Source: Ashinkailepas kermadecensis (taxonomy: Eukaryota > Arthropoda > Thecostraca > Neolepadidae). From it: a DNA stretch of 64,000 nt. The translations under genes were made by a program, and so were the position numbers. The notes under the pieces were generated by a model. It did no database searches. It saw only the letters and a program-made list of their open reading frames with translations, and was not told the DNA's origin. Below, piece by piece: positions 10,741 to 23,868 of this stretch. The stretch covers positions 124,001 through 188,000 of the forward strand of contig JAOTOM010004671.1 in the NCBI GenBank assembly GCA_034440615.1. The letters are read 5' to 3'. Every line of letters begins with the position of its first letter. The stretch's first letter is position 1.

Positions 10741-13700
10741 CACGCCGACATAACGCCGACATAACGCCGACATAACGCCGACATAACGCCGACATAACGC
10801 CGACATAACGCCGACATAACGCCGACATAACGGAATAACGCCGACATAACGCCGACATAACGCCGACATAACGCCGACATAACGCCGACATAACGCCGAC
10901 ATAACGCCGACATAACGCCGACATAACGCCGACATAACGCCGACATAACGCCGACATAACGCCGACATAACGCCGACATAACGCCGACATAACGCCGACA
11001 TAACGCCGACATAACGCCGACATAACGCCGACATAACGCCGACATAACGCCGACATAACGCCGACATAACGCCGACATAACGCCGACATAACGCCGACAT
11101 AACGCCGACATAACGCCGACATAACGCCGACATAACGCCGACAAACGCCGACATAACGCCGACATAACGCCGACATAACGCCGACATAACGCCGACATAA
11201 CGCCGACATAACGCCGACATAACGCCGACATAACGCCGACATAACGCCGACATAACGCCGACATAACGCCGACATAACGCCGATAACATAACGCCGACAT
11301 AACGCCGACATAACGCCGACATAACGCCGACATAACGCCGACATAACGCCGACATAACGCCGACATAACGCCGACATAACGCCGACAATAACGCCGACAT
11401 AACGCCGACATAACGCCGACATAAGCCGACATAACGCCAAATAACGCCGACAAATAACGCCGACATAACGCCGACATAACGCCGACAAATAACGCCGACA
11501 TAACGCCGACATAACGCCGACATAACGCCGACATAACGCCGACATAACGCCGACATAACGCCGACATAACGCCGACATAACGCCGACATAACGCCGACAT
11601 AACGCCGACATAACGCCGACATAACGCCGACATACGCGACATAACGCCGACATAACGCCGACATAACGCCGACATAACGCCGACATAACGCCGACATAAC
11701 GCCGACATAACGCCGACATAACGCCGACATAACGCCGACATAACGCCGACATAACGCCGACATAACGCCGACATAACGCCGACATAACGCCGACATAACG
11801 CCGACATAACGCCGACATAACGCCGACATAACGCCGACATAACGCCGACATAACGCCGACATAACGCCGCTAACGCCGACATAACGCCGACATAACGCCG
11901 ACATAACGCCGACAATAACGCCGACATAACGCCGACATAACGCCGACATAACGCCGACATAACGCCGACATAACGCCGACATAACGCCGACATAACGCCG
12001 ACATAACGCCGACATAACGCCGACATAACGCCGACATAACGCCGACATAACGCCGACATAACGCCGACATAACGCCGACATAACGCCGACATAACGCCGA
12101 CATAACGCCGACATAACGCCGACATAACGCCGACATAACGCCGACATAACGCCGACATAACGCCGACATAACGCCGACATAACGCCGACATAACGCCGAC
12201 ATAACGCCGACATAACGCCGACATAACGCCGACATAACGCCGCTCACTACGCCGACATAACGCCGACATAACGCCGACATAACGCCGACATAACGCCGAC
12301 ATAACGCCGACATAACGCCGACATAACGCCGACATAACGCCGACATAACGCCGACATAACGCCGACATAACGCCGACATAACGCCGACATAACGCCGACA
12401 TAACGCCGACATAACGCCGACATAACGCCGACATAACGCCGACATAACGCCGACATAACGCCGACATAACGCCGACATAACGCCGACATAACGCCGACAT
12501 AACGCCGACATAACGCCGACATAACGCCGACATAACGCCGACATAACGCCGACATAACGCCGACATAACGCCGACATAACGCCGACATAACGCCGACATA
12601 ACGCCGACATAACGCCGACATAACGCCGACATAACGCCGACATAACGCCGACATAACGCCGACATAACGCCGACATAACGCCGACATAACGCCGACATAA
12701 CGCCGACATAACGCCGACATAACGCCGACATAACGCCGACATAACGCCGACATAACGCCGACATAACGCCGACATAACGCCGACATAACGCCGACATAAC
12801 GCCGACATAACGCCGACATAACGCCGACATAACGCCGACATAACGCCGACATAACGCCGACATAACGCCGACATAACGCCGACATAACGCCGACATAACG
12901 CCGACATAACGCCGACATAACGCCGACATAACGCCGACATAACGCCGACATAACGCCGACATAACGCCGACATAACGCCGACATAACGCCGACATAACGC
13001 CGACATAACGCCGACATAACGCCGACATAACGCCGACATAACGCCGACATAACGCCGACATAACGCCGACATAACGCCGACATAACGCCGACATAACGCC
13101 GACATAACGCCGACATAACGCCGACATAACGCCGACATAACGCCGACATAACGCCGACATAACGCCGACATAACGCCGACATAACGCCGACATAACGCCG
13201 ACATAACGCCGACATAACGCCGACATAACGCCGACATAACGCCGACATAACGCCGACATAACGCCGACATAACGCCGACATAACGCCGACATAACGCCGA
13301 CATAACGCCGACATAACGCCGACATAACGCCGACATAACGCCGACATAACGCCGACATAACGCCGACATAACGCCGACATAACACGCGTAACGCCGACAT
13401 AACGCCGACATAACGCCGACATAACGCCGACATAACGCCGACATAACGCCGACATAACGCCGACATAACGCCGACATAACGCCGACATAACGCCGACATA
13501 ACGCCGACATAACGCCGACATAACGCCGACATAACGCCGACATAACGCCGACATAACGCCGACATAACGCCGACATAACGCCGACATAACGCCGACATAA
13601 CGCCGACATAACGCCGACATAACGCCGACATAACGCCGACATAACGCCGACATAACGCCGACATAACGCCGACATAACGCCGACATAACGCCGACATAAC

Positions 13701-14153
13701 GCCGACATAACGCCGACATAACGCCGACATAACGCCGACATAACGCCGACATAACGCCGACATAACGCCGACATAACGCCGACATAACGCCGACATAACG
13801 CCGACATAACGCCGACATAACGCCGACATAACGCCGACATAACGCCGACATAACGCCGACATAACGCCGACATAACGCCGACATAACGCCGACATAACGC
13901 CGACATAACGCCGACATAACGCCGACATAACGCCGACATAACGCCGACATAACGCCGACATAACGCCGACATAACGCCGACATAACGCCGCTCACTACGC
14001 CGACATAACGCCGACATAACGCCGCTCACTACGCCGACATAACGCCGCACCTAACGCCGACATAACGCCGACATAACGCCGACATAACGCCGACATAACG
14101 CCGACATAACGCCGACATAACGCCGACATAACGCCGCTCACTACGCCGACATA
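10741..14153. repeat. 11-bp satellite (CGCCGACATAA), about 310 copies
   Basis: A 3.4-kb near-perfect array. TAA in the unit closes every plus-strand frame. The complement has no stop in any of its three frames, and all read the same 11 residues (MSALCRRYVGV). Variant units CGCTCACTAC mark both outer ends and internal points near 12242, 13990 and 14023. Small indels cluster at 11140, 11283 and 11385-11485, with others near 11633 and 11868. Confidence 0.98.
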
Positions 14154-14463
14154 ACTGGAGCAAAACCGACGACAGGTTAAACACGGTGTGGCAGCGCCAG
14201 CTGCGGCGGCACCATTGCGCTTCTGGCTTTGCATTACTACAGAAGCCGCTCCAGTACGCAGCCAGGTGACACGTGTCGGGCACACAACTGTGCAATGGTG
14301 ACGACATGTGCGCACTTGATCACTGCACGTGCGCACGAAAACATATATTCTTTGTGTGCACCGGTACCTGCGCAGAGCTACTTGCAGCGAGCAGGAATTC
14401 ACCGCGCAGGAAATCATCGCCCAATCTCCTCCTGTCGATTGGAGTCGCCAGAGGCGGCGGGCG
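14154..14463. other. No recognised gene
   Basis: Spacer between the 11-bp satellite and the 39-bp array; nothing identified. Confidence 0.4.
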
Positions 14464-14795
14464 CCACTCTCCCCTTCAAGTCAGTTCAGAGGCGCCGAGG
14501 TGTCACCCTCCCTTTCACATCAGTTCAGAGGCGCCGGGGTGACACTCTCCCCTTCAAGTCAGTTCAGAGGCGCCGAGGTGTCGCCCTCCCTTTCACATCA
14601 GTTCAGAGGCGCCGGGGTGACACTCCCCTATTAAAGTCAGTTCAGAGGCTCAAGGTGACAATCTTCCCTTCAAGCCAGTTCAGAGGTTCCGGGTGCTACT
14701 CTCCCCTCCAAGTCAGTTCAGAGGCGCTGGGTGCCATTCTCCCCTTCAAATCAGTTCAGAGGGGCCGAGATGACACTCTCCCGTTCAAGTCAGTT
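14464..14795. repeat. About 39-bp minisatellite with alternating unit types
   Basis: TTCAGAGGCGCCGAGGTGTC-type units alternate with TTCAGAGGCGCCGGGGTGAC-type units over the first copies, then diverge. Confidence 0.9.
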
Positions 14796-14900
14796 CAGCA
14801 TACAACATAGCATTCATAATGAGCACTACGCAAATGATGAAGCTGGAACATTTTGGCCCTGTACCACACATTTATCGGTGGCAATTATCTAGTCAGTGCT

Positions 14901-15060
14901 GCGGGCTCGGTAGCTCAGTGGTTACGCTGAGCGTCTGGCATGTCAGAGGTACGAGGTTCCATTCCCCGTGGTGCCCGCCCTTCCTGCCAGGGTGAGAGGC
15001 AGGCGAAACGTATGGGCTCAGCTGCAGAGTGCGTCGTAAAGTCGCAACCACCAATTAGTC
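14901..15060 (+). mobile_element. tRNA-like sequence heading a second SINE family
   Basis: GCGGGCTCGGTAGCTCAGTG opens a cloverleaf-like segment with A box TAGCTCAGTGG and B-box-like GGTTCCATTCC. A complementary GCCCGC at about 14973-14978 closes an acceptor-like stem. Three extra bases between T arm and acceptor, plus a non-canonical B box, argue against a working tRNA gene. The following 80 bp end in GTCGTAAAGTCGCAACCACC, resembling the tail of the other SINEs. Confidence 0.6.
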
Positions 15061-15829
15061 AAAGCTGCCACAGTTCTAGCATGATGCTACCGTTTGTAGC
15101 TTAATGAATGCAGATTTTTGTATTCACTTAGTGCTTCGTGTATACAAGGCACTTTATGTACTACATGTTACCTTATGCTTTGCCTATCTAATATCTTGTT
15201 TGTTCCGATGGTCTTATAGTGGAAGTTGTTTTAAATGCTCTTATTTACCTCTGCATATTCGGCTATGAGCGTTCGTAAAACTCGCCAGGAAATTAAGCAA
15301 CCGACACCGCGAGCACAATACACTACACGGAGGTGAAACACGCGTCTCTTGTCAATTACTAAAATGCAGACACCACGACTGGCCTCGCTGGACGACTGGC
15401 CGTCGCCACCGACGGCGGTAGCGTCAGCGCTGTCGATGTTGCCGATCGCGTGGCCGACGTGGCCGACGTGGCCGACGTGGCCGACGTGGGAAGGATGCGG
15501 TGTTGTTGGTCCGTCGGCTGGATACGACAAGACGAGGGCAGCAGGGTTTGTCGGTCAGTCGGAAAACAAGGTGTAAAACAATGGCGATAGGTCCTGGTCT
15601 GACCACAAAATACCAGGATTCCTTTCAGAAGTGGTGGCCAGGGAGGCAGAATGGATGCCTACCCTCAAAAGTTCGACTTCCCATTAGTTGCCTTGAACCA
15701 CATTGTGGTATGGATATCGCTATGGCATATTGCTATGGATATTAACCCTTCCCTCTTGTTTGTATTCATCGAAAGAACCGGGAGTTCCTCAATGGATCCC
15801 TCAGTGGATTCCCTATTTGTAAGTAGCTG
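15061..15829. other. No recognised gene
   Basis: Only the short 9-bp repeat at 15451 stands out. Confidence 0.4.
15451..15489. repeat. Short 9-bp repeat
   Basis: Four copies of GTGGCCGAC. Confidence 0.9.
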
Positions 15830-16315
15830 TTGACTGTGCTCCGTATCCAGGTTGTGCGCATTCAGTAGCCAGGTTAGCCGATGGATGTATGCGCATGTTT
15901 GCAGTGTACATGTGTACATGTGTACATGTCCGTACTAGTCAATGACTGCGCTCAGTATCTAGATCAGCCAATGGATGCACATGTTTACACCATCCAAACT
16001 AGCCGGTCATTATTCTGGTCTAGTTATTTGTGTCTAGTATCCAGGCTAGCCTTTGATTAGTCTGGTCTATTTAGCTGTGCCCAGTATCCAGGCTAGTCGG
16101 TCATTAGTCTGGTGCAGTTACTAGCCGGTCATAGTCTGGTCTAGTTATTTGTGTCCAGTATCCAGGCTAGCCGGTCATTAGTTTGGTCTAGTTATTTATG
16201 CCCAGTATCCAGGCTGGCCGGTGATTAGACTGGTCTATTTATTTGTGCCCAGTATCCAGGCTAGCCGGTCATTAGTCTGGTCTAGTTACTTGTGTCCAGT
16301 AGTCAGGCCTGCCAC
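15830..16315. repeat. About 47-50-bp degenerate minisatellite
   Basis: CCAGTATCCAGGCTAGCCGG then TCATTAGTCTGGTCTAGTTA, about nine copies, least regular at the left edge. Confidence 0.88.
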
Positions 16316-16480
16316 CGGTGGCACAGATGAAGACTTCGAAAATCACTAGTGTTCCCAAGACGAATTTTGAGTCCATTCTTTCCAACCTACACCATAGGCC
16401 GAATGGTGAAGCTAGAATATTGGTGTTGTATCGGTTGTATCAAAAGCACACACAAAGTACCATCCCCTGCTCGTTAGTTA

Positions 16481-16729
16481 TGTCCGGTATCCAGTTCATC
16501 GGGTGGTTGTTTGTGTTCGGTATCCAGTTCAGCGGGTGGTTGCTTGTGTTCGGTATCCAGTTCAGCGGGTGGTTGCATGTGTACGGTATCCAGTTCAGCT
16601 GGTGGTTGTTTGTGTTCGGTATCCAGTTCAGCGGGTGGTTGCTTGTGTTCGGTATCCAGTTCAGCCGGTGGTTGTTTGTGTTCGGTATCCAGTTCAGCGG
16701 GTGGTTGCTTGTGTTCGGAATCCAGTTAA
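16481..16729. repeat. 33-bp minisatellite
   Basis: GTGTTCGGTATCCAGTTCAG + CGGGTGGTTGCTT, about 7.5 copies. TATCCAG is shared with the preceding 47-50-bp array, so the two may be related. Confidence 0.95.
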
Positions 16730-16796
16730 TTTATTTACGCAATGATGTCATCCTCCGAAAAGCTTTATGCATTGTTGGAAAGGGTGCGTGAATAAT

Positions 16797-17028
16797 GTAC
16801 GGATACATGATGTGTCAGTTACACCGACAGCAGCCCCAGTACTCTAACGCAGGGACTGCACTAACATGACATTGTACGGACACATGGTGTATCCGTTACA
16901 CCGACAGTAGGCCCAGTACCCTAACGCAGGGACTGCACTAACATGACATTGTACGGACACATGGTGTATCCGTTACACCTGACAATAGGCCCAGTACCCT
17001 AACGCAGGGACTGCACTAACATGACATT
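16797..17028. repeat. 77-bp tandem repeat, three copies
   Basis: Copies start with GTACGGACACATGGTGTATC at 16797, 16874 and 16951. Confidence 0.95.
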
Positions 17029-19969
17029 TTCAGGGGCCATAAACACGGTACGTGTAGCCGTAACTGCGGGGACCGTAACGTTGGCACTCTAAATTATAAG
17101 GCACTTACACATAACGGCATTGGATAAGCAGACTACCACGATGGATGGCCTGCCAACTCCCGCCTTCCTAGTGTCATCGGCCCATTTTGTGGTCCATACA
17201 TTTTGATTTCCTCATGCGTCGAAATTCAATCAAACGAACTACATGGGCAAGTCCAGGAGTTCCGCAACAGGACGGATCACTTTCGAGCCAAATTTGAGGG
17301 TAGAGCCGATCCAAATTTGTTCTCTCGATATTCCTATTGTTTCATATTACACGAATTCCACACATGGTTTCTCAGACTTGCAGCGAATCGAAGCATTGCG
17401 ACTCAAATTTAGAGTATCTTTGCATGTCACTTTTTAAAGTTATTTTGCTTAGCACTCATGCGGGACACACAGCGAAAACTGACCTTCGTGTGACTCCAAA
17501 TTTATCGGTGTGCCCTCCGCTCCAATGGTGGTAGATGATGATAGCACGTAATTTCCATTAGCAATATCCGTGGCGACAGACAGCTTCGGTATTGTATGTA
17601 TGTAGTTTTCATAGGCTCCACGGGGCTACTTAGAGTCTCTGTAGAGCCCTCCTTCATAGGCTTGGGGGACGCCTTCTATAGACGCACGCCTTTTCGGAGA
17701 TACTGTGGAGATGGAGAGAGGGAGAGACGTCGATTCGAAATATTTGAAGTCTTTTTTCGATGCCTAAGGAAGGAGCGCCCGCCAGAATTCGCCCTTGCCT
17801 TACTTAACCCGCGTCTGGCGTACTTACTTAGTTGGTCCTTCTCTCGACTTCACATGTGTCAAGAATGTTACTCTTGACTTCACATGGTCATCTACTCTGG
17901 CACAGTAGATGACCATAACTCAACGCATGCGGATGGCAGCCGGGTCCCTGGGGTCATTGTGACGGCTGCTATATGATCGCTGGCCACCGGTCAGCTGGAG
18001 CGGCTCGGACGGAGCTAGCAACCATGGCAGGCGGCCAACGACCGTCGATGGAGAAGACCGGAGCCCGTCATATAACGGCTGAAACCAAGCACCTACCGGG
18101 GTCACGCCCTCTGCCCTCTTCTGAACGCCGCTGGCTCCGGGGTGCGATCTGAACGTCTCTTCACCTTGCGTGCTCTGAACACATTGCATACTTTTCGTGA
18201 CCTAACCTCAGGTGGCTTGTCGGTGGTCAGGCAAATTGGATACGGAACTTCTACTGATGCTTCTGCATGCATACCAAGGTAAAAAATGATATTGGAAGAA
18301 TACGAATATAACAAAAATATAAAAATTGGTCCAAAATGTCGTAAAACTGGCCATAACCTCAGGCCACTGAGCTGACCTCAAACGAAAATGCGAGATACAC
18401 GTTTTGGAGGTACTGCCCGATTGCACTCACGTACTTAGCTTCAGATCAATATTTATTCATGTGTATTAGTTATTGATCCTGAAACATTTTTGGGGGTGAT
18501 CCACATTGACCTGAGCTAGGTCAATGACCTTACATGGCCCGATGCTGGAATTTTCCCATCAGACGCATACATTATTAAGGAAAAGGTACATAAAATGTGT
18601 CAGCCCTACGCACCGTTGTTCTTTTACGCCGGCAAAAAAACTTAGGGAGCGTAAAAAGACCCCCAAACTGGCGGGCTAGAAAATAGCCACAGAAAACCCT
18701 TATGGGGCGTAAAAAGACTCCACCCCAAGGACGGAGCGGGTTAGAAAATATTGATAGGGAATCACACTGGGAATACAAACCCAGAACATATAGAAACAAA
18801 ACACGAGTGAAGTTCAATGTTCGGAGCCCATCAGAGTCTCATCCTACCCCTAGTCTGGCCTTCATTCATGCATGGGAATTCGGAATTTGCGGCGGTAATG
18901 ATGGTGCAAGGCTCTTGTCTGGTCAGGCGTCCCACACGCCACAGAAGGAAGAAGAAAGGGTAACGCAAAACAGGGCCGAAATCACCCACTGCAGTCAGCG
19001 GTCGAAGTTCCCACATCAAAGTTTACGTCACTGTTTTGTCGGCCGGCCACTGTCGGACTGCTGAAGGAGCAGAGGTTTCCACATCTCGACAATGTTTAAC
19101 CACAGCTGGGGACATTTTCAAGTGTTGCTTAATCGCATCCTAAATGCTTCTCCTGACGGTCAGAATTCAGAACAATGCATAAGTTAGACAACACCACATC
19201 TCATCCGACCACCGTACGTCTCGGTACCGCGATCGATGCGTCCGGAAAATTGAGAACTGTCAGATGGCTGAGTGGATGCATGCGACTGAATGTACGTGGA
19301 TATTCCACGCATCTTAGATCGGGCGGACTGGGCGAGTTTGTTGTCAACGAAGTGACGGCTATCCTATGTCACGGCCTGCAGTTCTATGGCTCGAGGCATA
19401 GACGGCACTTCGCCAAATCCGCTGGAGGTGGGCAATGCATTATTATTCATGAGGCTGTCCAGCCTAGGGCGGGGTGTGGCAGCTTGATTGAATTCCGTCT
19501 TCAATCCCGAAGACATGGGCAAATGCTTCTCTTGAGGGACAATGGTCCACCAAAATGTATTTAAGTGACGTCTGCCCATGCTGTAGTGGAACTCTACTGC
19601 ACGCATGTTTGCAATAAACATTGCAAAAATGAACGCAAGGTAACATATCAGTGGATCACTACGTCTCAAAAACTAACTCAGCCTTTTGAGGACACCAAGA
19701 GATATGTGAAGAAGAAAACTTACTTCTTTTCGCGCACACACATATAATAAACAACCCGAAAACGTTCAGCTCCCATTGGCTAGGTTTTCTCAAGCTACGA
19801 GCAGCGTCGGCAGCCATCATTTGGAGTTGGTGTTTATGGCGTTGGTGGCGCAGTGATGGCGTCCAGCGGCAGACACGGCGCGGGCGCGGCAGCGTCGCCG
19901 ATGCGGGTGGCCGGCCAAGGGTGGTGTCGGCCCGCCACGGCCGCCGCCCGTGACAGGAGGCAGCCACCG
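17029..19969. other. 2.9 kb without a recognised gene
   Basis: One of the longest stretches here without tandem repeats. The frame at 19175-19564 (129 codons) has no domain I recognise. A gene with small exons could be missed by eye. Confidence 0.35.
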
Positions 19970-20466
19970 TCACAGCGTCACACGCCGTCACACTGCCACA
20001 GCACCCCATCACGCCGTCTCACGGTCACACGCCGTCACACTGCCACAACACCCCATCACACCGTCACATTGCCACGACGCCATATCGTCATACAAGCAAG
20101 CACACCGTCACATACCATCACACCATCGTACCAGCACACCGTCACACACCGTCACACCATCGTACCAGCACACCGTCACATACCACCACACCGTCACATA
20201 ATACCACACCATCGTATCAGCACACTGTTCACACAGTCACACATCGTACCAGCACACCGTCACATACTGTCACACCATCGTACCAGCACACCGTCACACC
20301 ATCGTACCAGCACACCGTCACACCGTCACATACCATCACACCGTCACATAACATCACATCATCGTACCAGCACACCGTCACATACCATCACTCCGTCACA
20401 CCTTCACATACCATCACACCATCGTACCAGCACACCGTCACACACCGTCACATAGTCACGCCATCG
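19970..20466. repeat. CACACCGTCACA-type degenerate array
   Basis: Irregular alternation of CACACCGTCACA, TACCATCACA and CATCGTACCAGCA, giving Thr/Pro/Ser/His low-complexity frames. Confidence 0.9.
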
Positions 20467-20732
20467 ACCCGTCACGTTGAGAGAGCGTGCGGGTGATAGT
20501 GAGCTGGAGGCCCCAGCCCGGGTCGCAGCTGGAGAGCCAGCACCGCCAGGATTTCCCAGGAACAGAGCGGCGTAGCGCCACTCTGGACCAGACATTCGCC
20601 ACAGGTCATCAGGGCATAGGTCATCGCCACAGGGCATAGGTCATCGCCACAGCTGCATTTATTGGTCCTGGAGCCATGTGCCTGTGTACGCTATTGGTCA
20701 TCTGCTGGCACAGGTGACTGGCTGGACAATAC

Positions 20733-20864
20733 GTGGGTCACTGCGCGATGGCGGCAGTGTGCCGAGCAGGGCCGACGCTGTTCCACCTCAGCATCACCGT
20801 GGGTCACTGCGCGATGGCGGCAGTGTGCCGAGCAGGGCCGACGCTGTTCCACCTCAGCATCGCC
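20733..20864. repeat. 66-bp tandem duplication
   Basis: GTGGGTCACTGCGCGATGGC starts at 20733 and 20799; the two copies are nearly identical. Confidence 0.95.
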
Positions 20865-20993
20865 GCGCCGTGCCATACAAATCACCGGTCTTCGGGCACC
20901 GCTGGCCACGTGAGCCACATGGCAGTCTCACGTCGACTGGGACCGTAACGGTGACCGAGGCGAACGCACGTGGCCAAGGTGCTGAGCCCGTCT

Positions 20994-21362
20994 CGCAGAC
21001 GTCATGTCGTGACACGCAGACGTCATGTCGTGACACGCAGAAGTCATGTCGTGACATGCAGACGTCATGTCGTGACATGCAGACGTCATGTCGTGACACG
21101 CAGACGTCATGTCGTGACACGCAGACGTCATGTCGTGACACGCAGACGTCATGTCGTGACACGCAGAAGTCATGTCGTGACATGCAGACGTCATGTCGTG
21201 ACACGCAGACGTCATGTCGTGACACGCAGACGTCATGTCGTGACACGCAGACGTCATGTCGTGACATGCAGACGTCATGTCGTGACATGCAGACGTCATG
21301 TCGTGACACGCAGAAGTCATGTCGTGACATGCAGACGTCATGTCGTGACATGCAGACGTCAT
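20994..21362. repeat. 21-bp minisatellite containing ACGTCA
   Basis: CAGACGTCATGTCGTGACAC + G, about 17 copies. The two variable sites are ACGTCA/AAGTCA and GACACG/GACATG. Confidence 0.97.
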
Positions 21363-21479
21363 GCACGCCTCCTCTCCGCTTCCCATAATAAACTGCAGCT
21401 CCGGTGGGAAAAAGGCCAGCCTCGGATCATCGCAATCAGGGAATGCATGGTTCGAAAATGCCGCGCGCTATGCATTTGG

Positions 21480-21893
21480 TCAGGTCACATGCCGTCGGTT
21501 TGCAGGTCAGGTTGCAGGTCATCTGTCAGCCGTTACAGTTCACCAGGCGTCTGCAGGTCAGGCTACAGGTCATCTGTCAGCTGTTACAGGTCACCAGGCG
21601 TCTGTAGGTCAGGCTACAGGTCATCTGTCAGCCGTTACAGGTCACCAGGCGTCTGTAGGTCAGGCTACAGGTTTATCAATCGTTACAGGTCGCCAGGCGT
21701 CTGCAGGTCAGACTGCAGGTCATCTGTCAGCCGTTACAAGTCACCAGGAGTCTGTAGGTCAGGCTGCAGGTCATCTGTCAGCCGGTACAGGTCACCAGGC
21801 GTCTGTAGGTCAGGCTACAGGTTTGTCAATCGTTACAGGTCACCAGGCGTCTGCAGGTCATCTGTCAGCCGTTACAGGTTACCAGGCGATCGC
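21480..21893. repeat. 51-bp minisatellite rich in AGGTCA
   Basis: GGTCATCTGTCAGCCGTTAC + AGGTCACCAGGCGTCTGTAG + GTCAGGCTACA, about eight copies. Most units carry three AGGTCA-type hexamers. Confidence 0.95.
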
Positions 21894-22671
21894 TCGCTCA
21901 TTGTAAAGCAGCCGTGATATCATGGTCCTGGCAGTTACGCTCGACTGGGACTAAAACCAGCTTCATGCTCAGCAGAAGCTGGCTTCCGTGGTGCAAAATG
22001 ACTTTGATTATCCCCTGGCTTCCTGTTACATGAGAACAAAATAATGCGCGACAAATATGGGATTATAACTATGACCTTGCGTAGTGTCCACCCCAGCGGA
22101 CAGCATATGGGTAGTTGATGAGAAGGTGCCGTCTGTCTTGGCCACTTTTCAATGGTGCTGTACATGCAAAGCCAATAATTCGACCACGGGCCTAGCAGGC
22201 CCACGTGGCTGTTCTCAAATGAGCTTGGCGCTGGGTCGTGTGGGTAGTCTGATTTTCTGAAATATCAGCCTTAGTGGACTAACCAGCGACTTACGTTTGT
22301 TTTCTATTTGCAGCAGTAAACGACAGGCATAGTTTGAAAATTGCAACACAGAATTACAGAGTTACGAGTGTTTGAAGACACCCAGCATAGGCGGCCAACG
22401 ACTTACATCTGCCTGAAAAATAACCGACCTGAATTGGACCACTGCTTCATATGAGAAGGCCTGCAGGTCGAGGCAGGACCAGGCCACTTTATATCGGCCG
22501 ATAATTCAGGGCTGGCGCATGGCCGGTGGATACGCAGAGCCCACGCTGCTCCGCGTTCGGCTCGGCTGGTGTCCCCTACCCGGAGGCGGAAGCTCGGGAT
22601 TACGTTCCAACACGGTGGCGAGCAGCCAACCTTGTCCCGCGCGCTCAGTCACAACAGCACGAGCAGCTGCG
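21894..22671. other. No recognised gene
   Basis: Spacer between arrays; nothing identified. Confidence 0.4.
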
Positions 22672-23416
22672 AGCGGGTGTACCGGGCAGCAGCAGACTAG
22701 GCAGGGTGTACCGGGCAGCAGCAGACAGGGCAGGGTGTACCGGGCAGCAGAGACAGGGCAGGGTGTACCGGGCAGCAGAGACAGGGCAGGGTGTACCGGG
22801 CAGCAGAGACAGGGCAGGGTGTACCGGGCAGCAGCAGACAGGGCAGGGTGTACCGGGCAGCAGCAGACTGGGCAGGGTGTACCGGGCAGCAGAGACAGGG
22901 CAGGGTGTACCGGGCAGCAGCAGACTGGGCAGGGTGTACCGGGCAGCAGAGACAGGGCAGGGTGTACCGGGCAGCAGAGACAGGGCAGGGTGTACCGGGC
23001 AGCAGCAGACAGGGCAGGGTGTACCGGGCAGCAGCAGACAGGGCAGGGTGTACCGGGCAGCAGCAGACAGGGCAGGGTGTACCGGGCAGCAGACAGGGCA
23101 GGGTGTACCGGGCAGCAGAGACAGGGCAGGGTGTACCGGGCAGCAGAGACAGGGCAGGGTGTACCGGGCAGCAGAGACAGGGCAGGGTGTACCGGGCAGC
23201 AGCAGACTGGGCAGGGTGTACCGGGCAGCAGCAGACAGGGCAGGGTGTACCGGGCAGCAGAGACAGGGCAGGGTGTACCGGGCAGCAGCAGACTGGGCAG
23301 GGTGTACCGGGCAGCAGCAGACAGGGCAGGGTGTACCGGGCAGCAGCAGACAGGGCAGGGTGTACCGGGCAGCAGCAGACAGGGCAGGGTGTACCGGGCA
23401 GCAGCAGACAGGGCAG
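22672..23416. repeat. 25/27/28-bp minisatellite
   Basis: GTGTACCGGGCAGCAGCAGA + CAGGGCAG (28 bp), with 27- and 25-bp variants lacking part of the CAG run; about 27 copies. All three plus frames stay open, since no unit holds a stop. Confidence 0.97.
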
Positions 23417-23868
23417 GAGACGGGGTGGGACATACCGAGCATGAGACGGGACAGGACATACCGAGCAGGAGGTAGGGACAGTGCATACCGATCAGCAGAT
23501 CCGACTCGATGTACTGAGAAGCAGGAGGCAGGTCAGAATGCACTGAAAACGACAGGAAATGGAATTATTTATTAGCCATTATTGATTTGGTGGTATATTA
23601 TTCATTGCACGATCAATGTAATCGCCAAGTCGAGCGAGTCCGAACAGTATTGCGCTGCAGCCCAACCAGAGGCTAATCGTAACCCTGGAGCTGTCGCTAA
23701 TCGCGGTCCAGCATGATACGTCATGGGTCGTGGCCATGATAATTAAGGCCAGCTCCAGACCCCAGCACCTGCAACTTCCCCGTCCATTCTGCCAGCGTTA
23801 TTGGCATTAATGCGCGGCATATACCAACGACCCGCCAAATTCCAACGACGTGGCGACGGCACATGAAT
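23417..23868. other. No recognised gene
   Basis: The left part is a decayed continuation of the CAG-rich array (to about 23530); the rest is unique. Confidence 0.4.

Noticed and set aside
10208..14050. Minus-strand open frames of up to 1074 codons
   Set aside because: They consist of the 11-bp satellite, which has no stop on this strand in any frame. No non-repeat domain and no codon bias.
14901..14979. Functional tRNA gene
   Set aside because: A- and B-box-like motifs are present, but the B box is non-canonical, extra bases disrupt the acceptor/T-arm junction and a SINE-like tail follows.
19175..19564. 129-codon plus-strand frame
   Set aside because: No motif recognised, and a long frame also exists on the opposite strand over the same bases.
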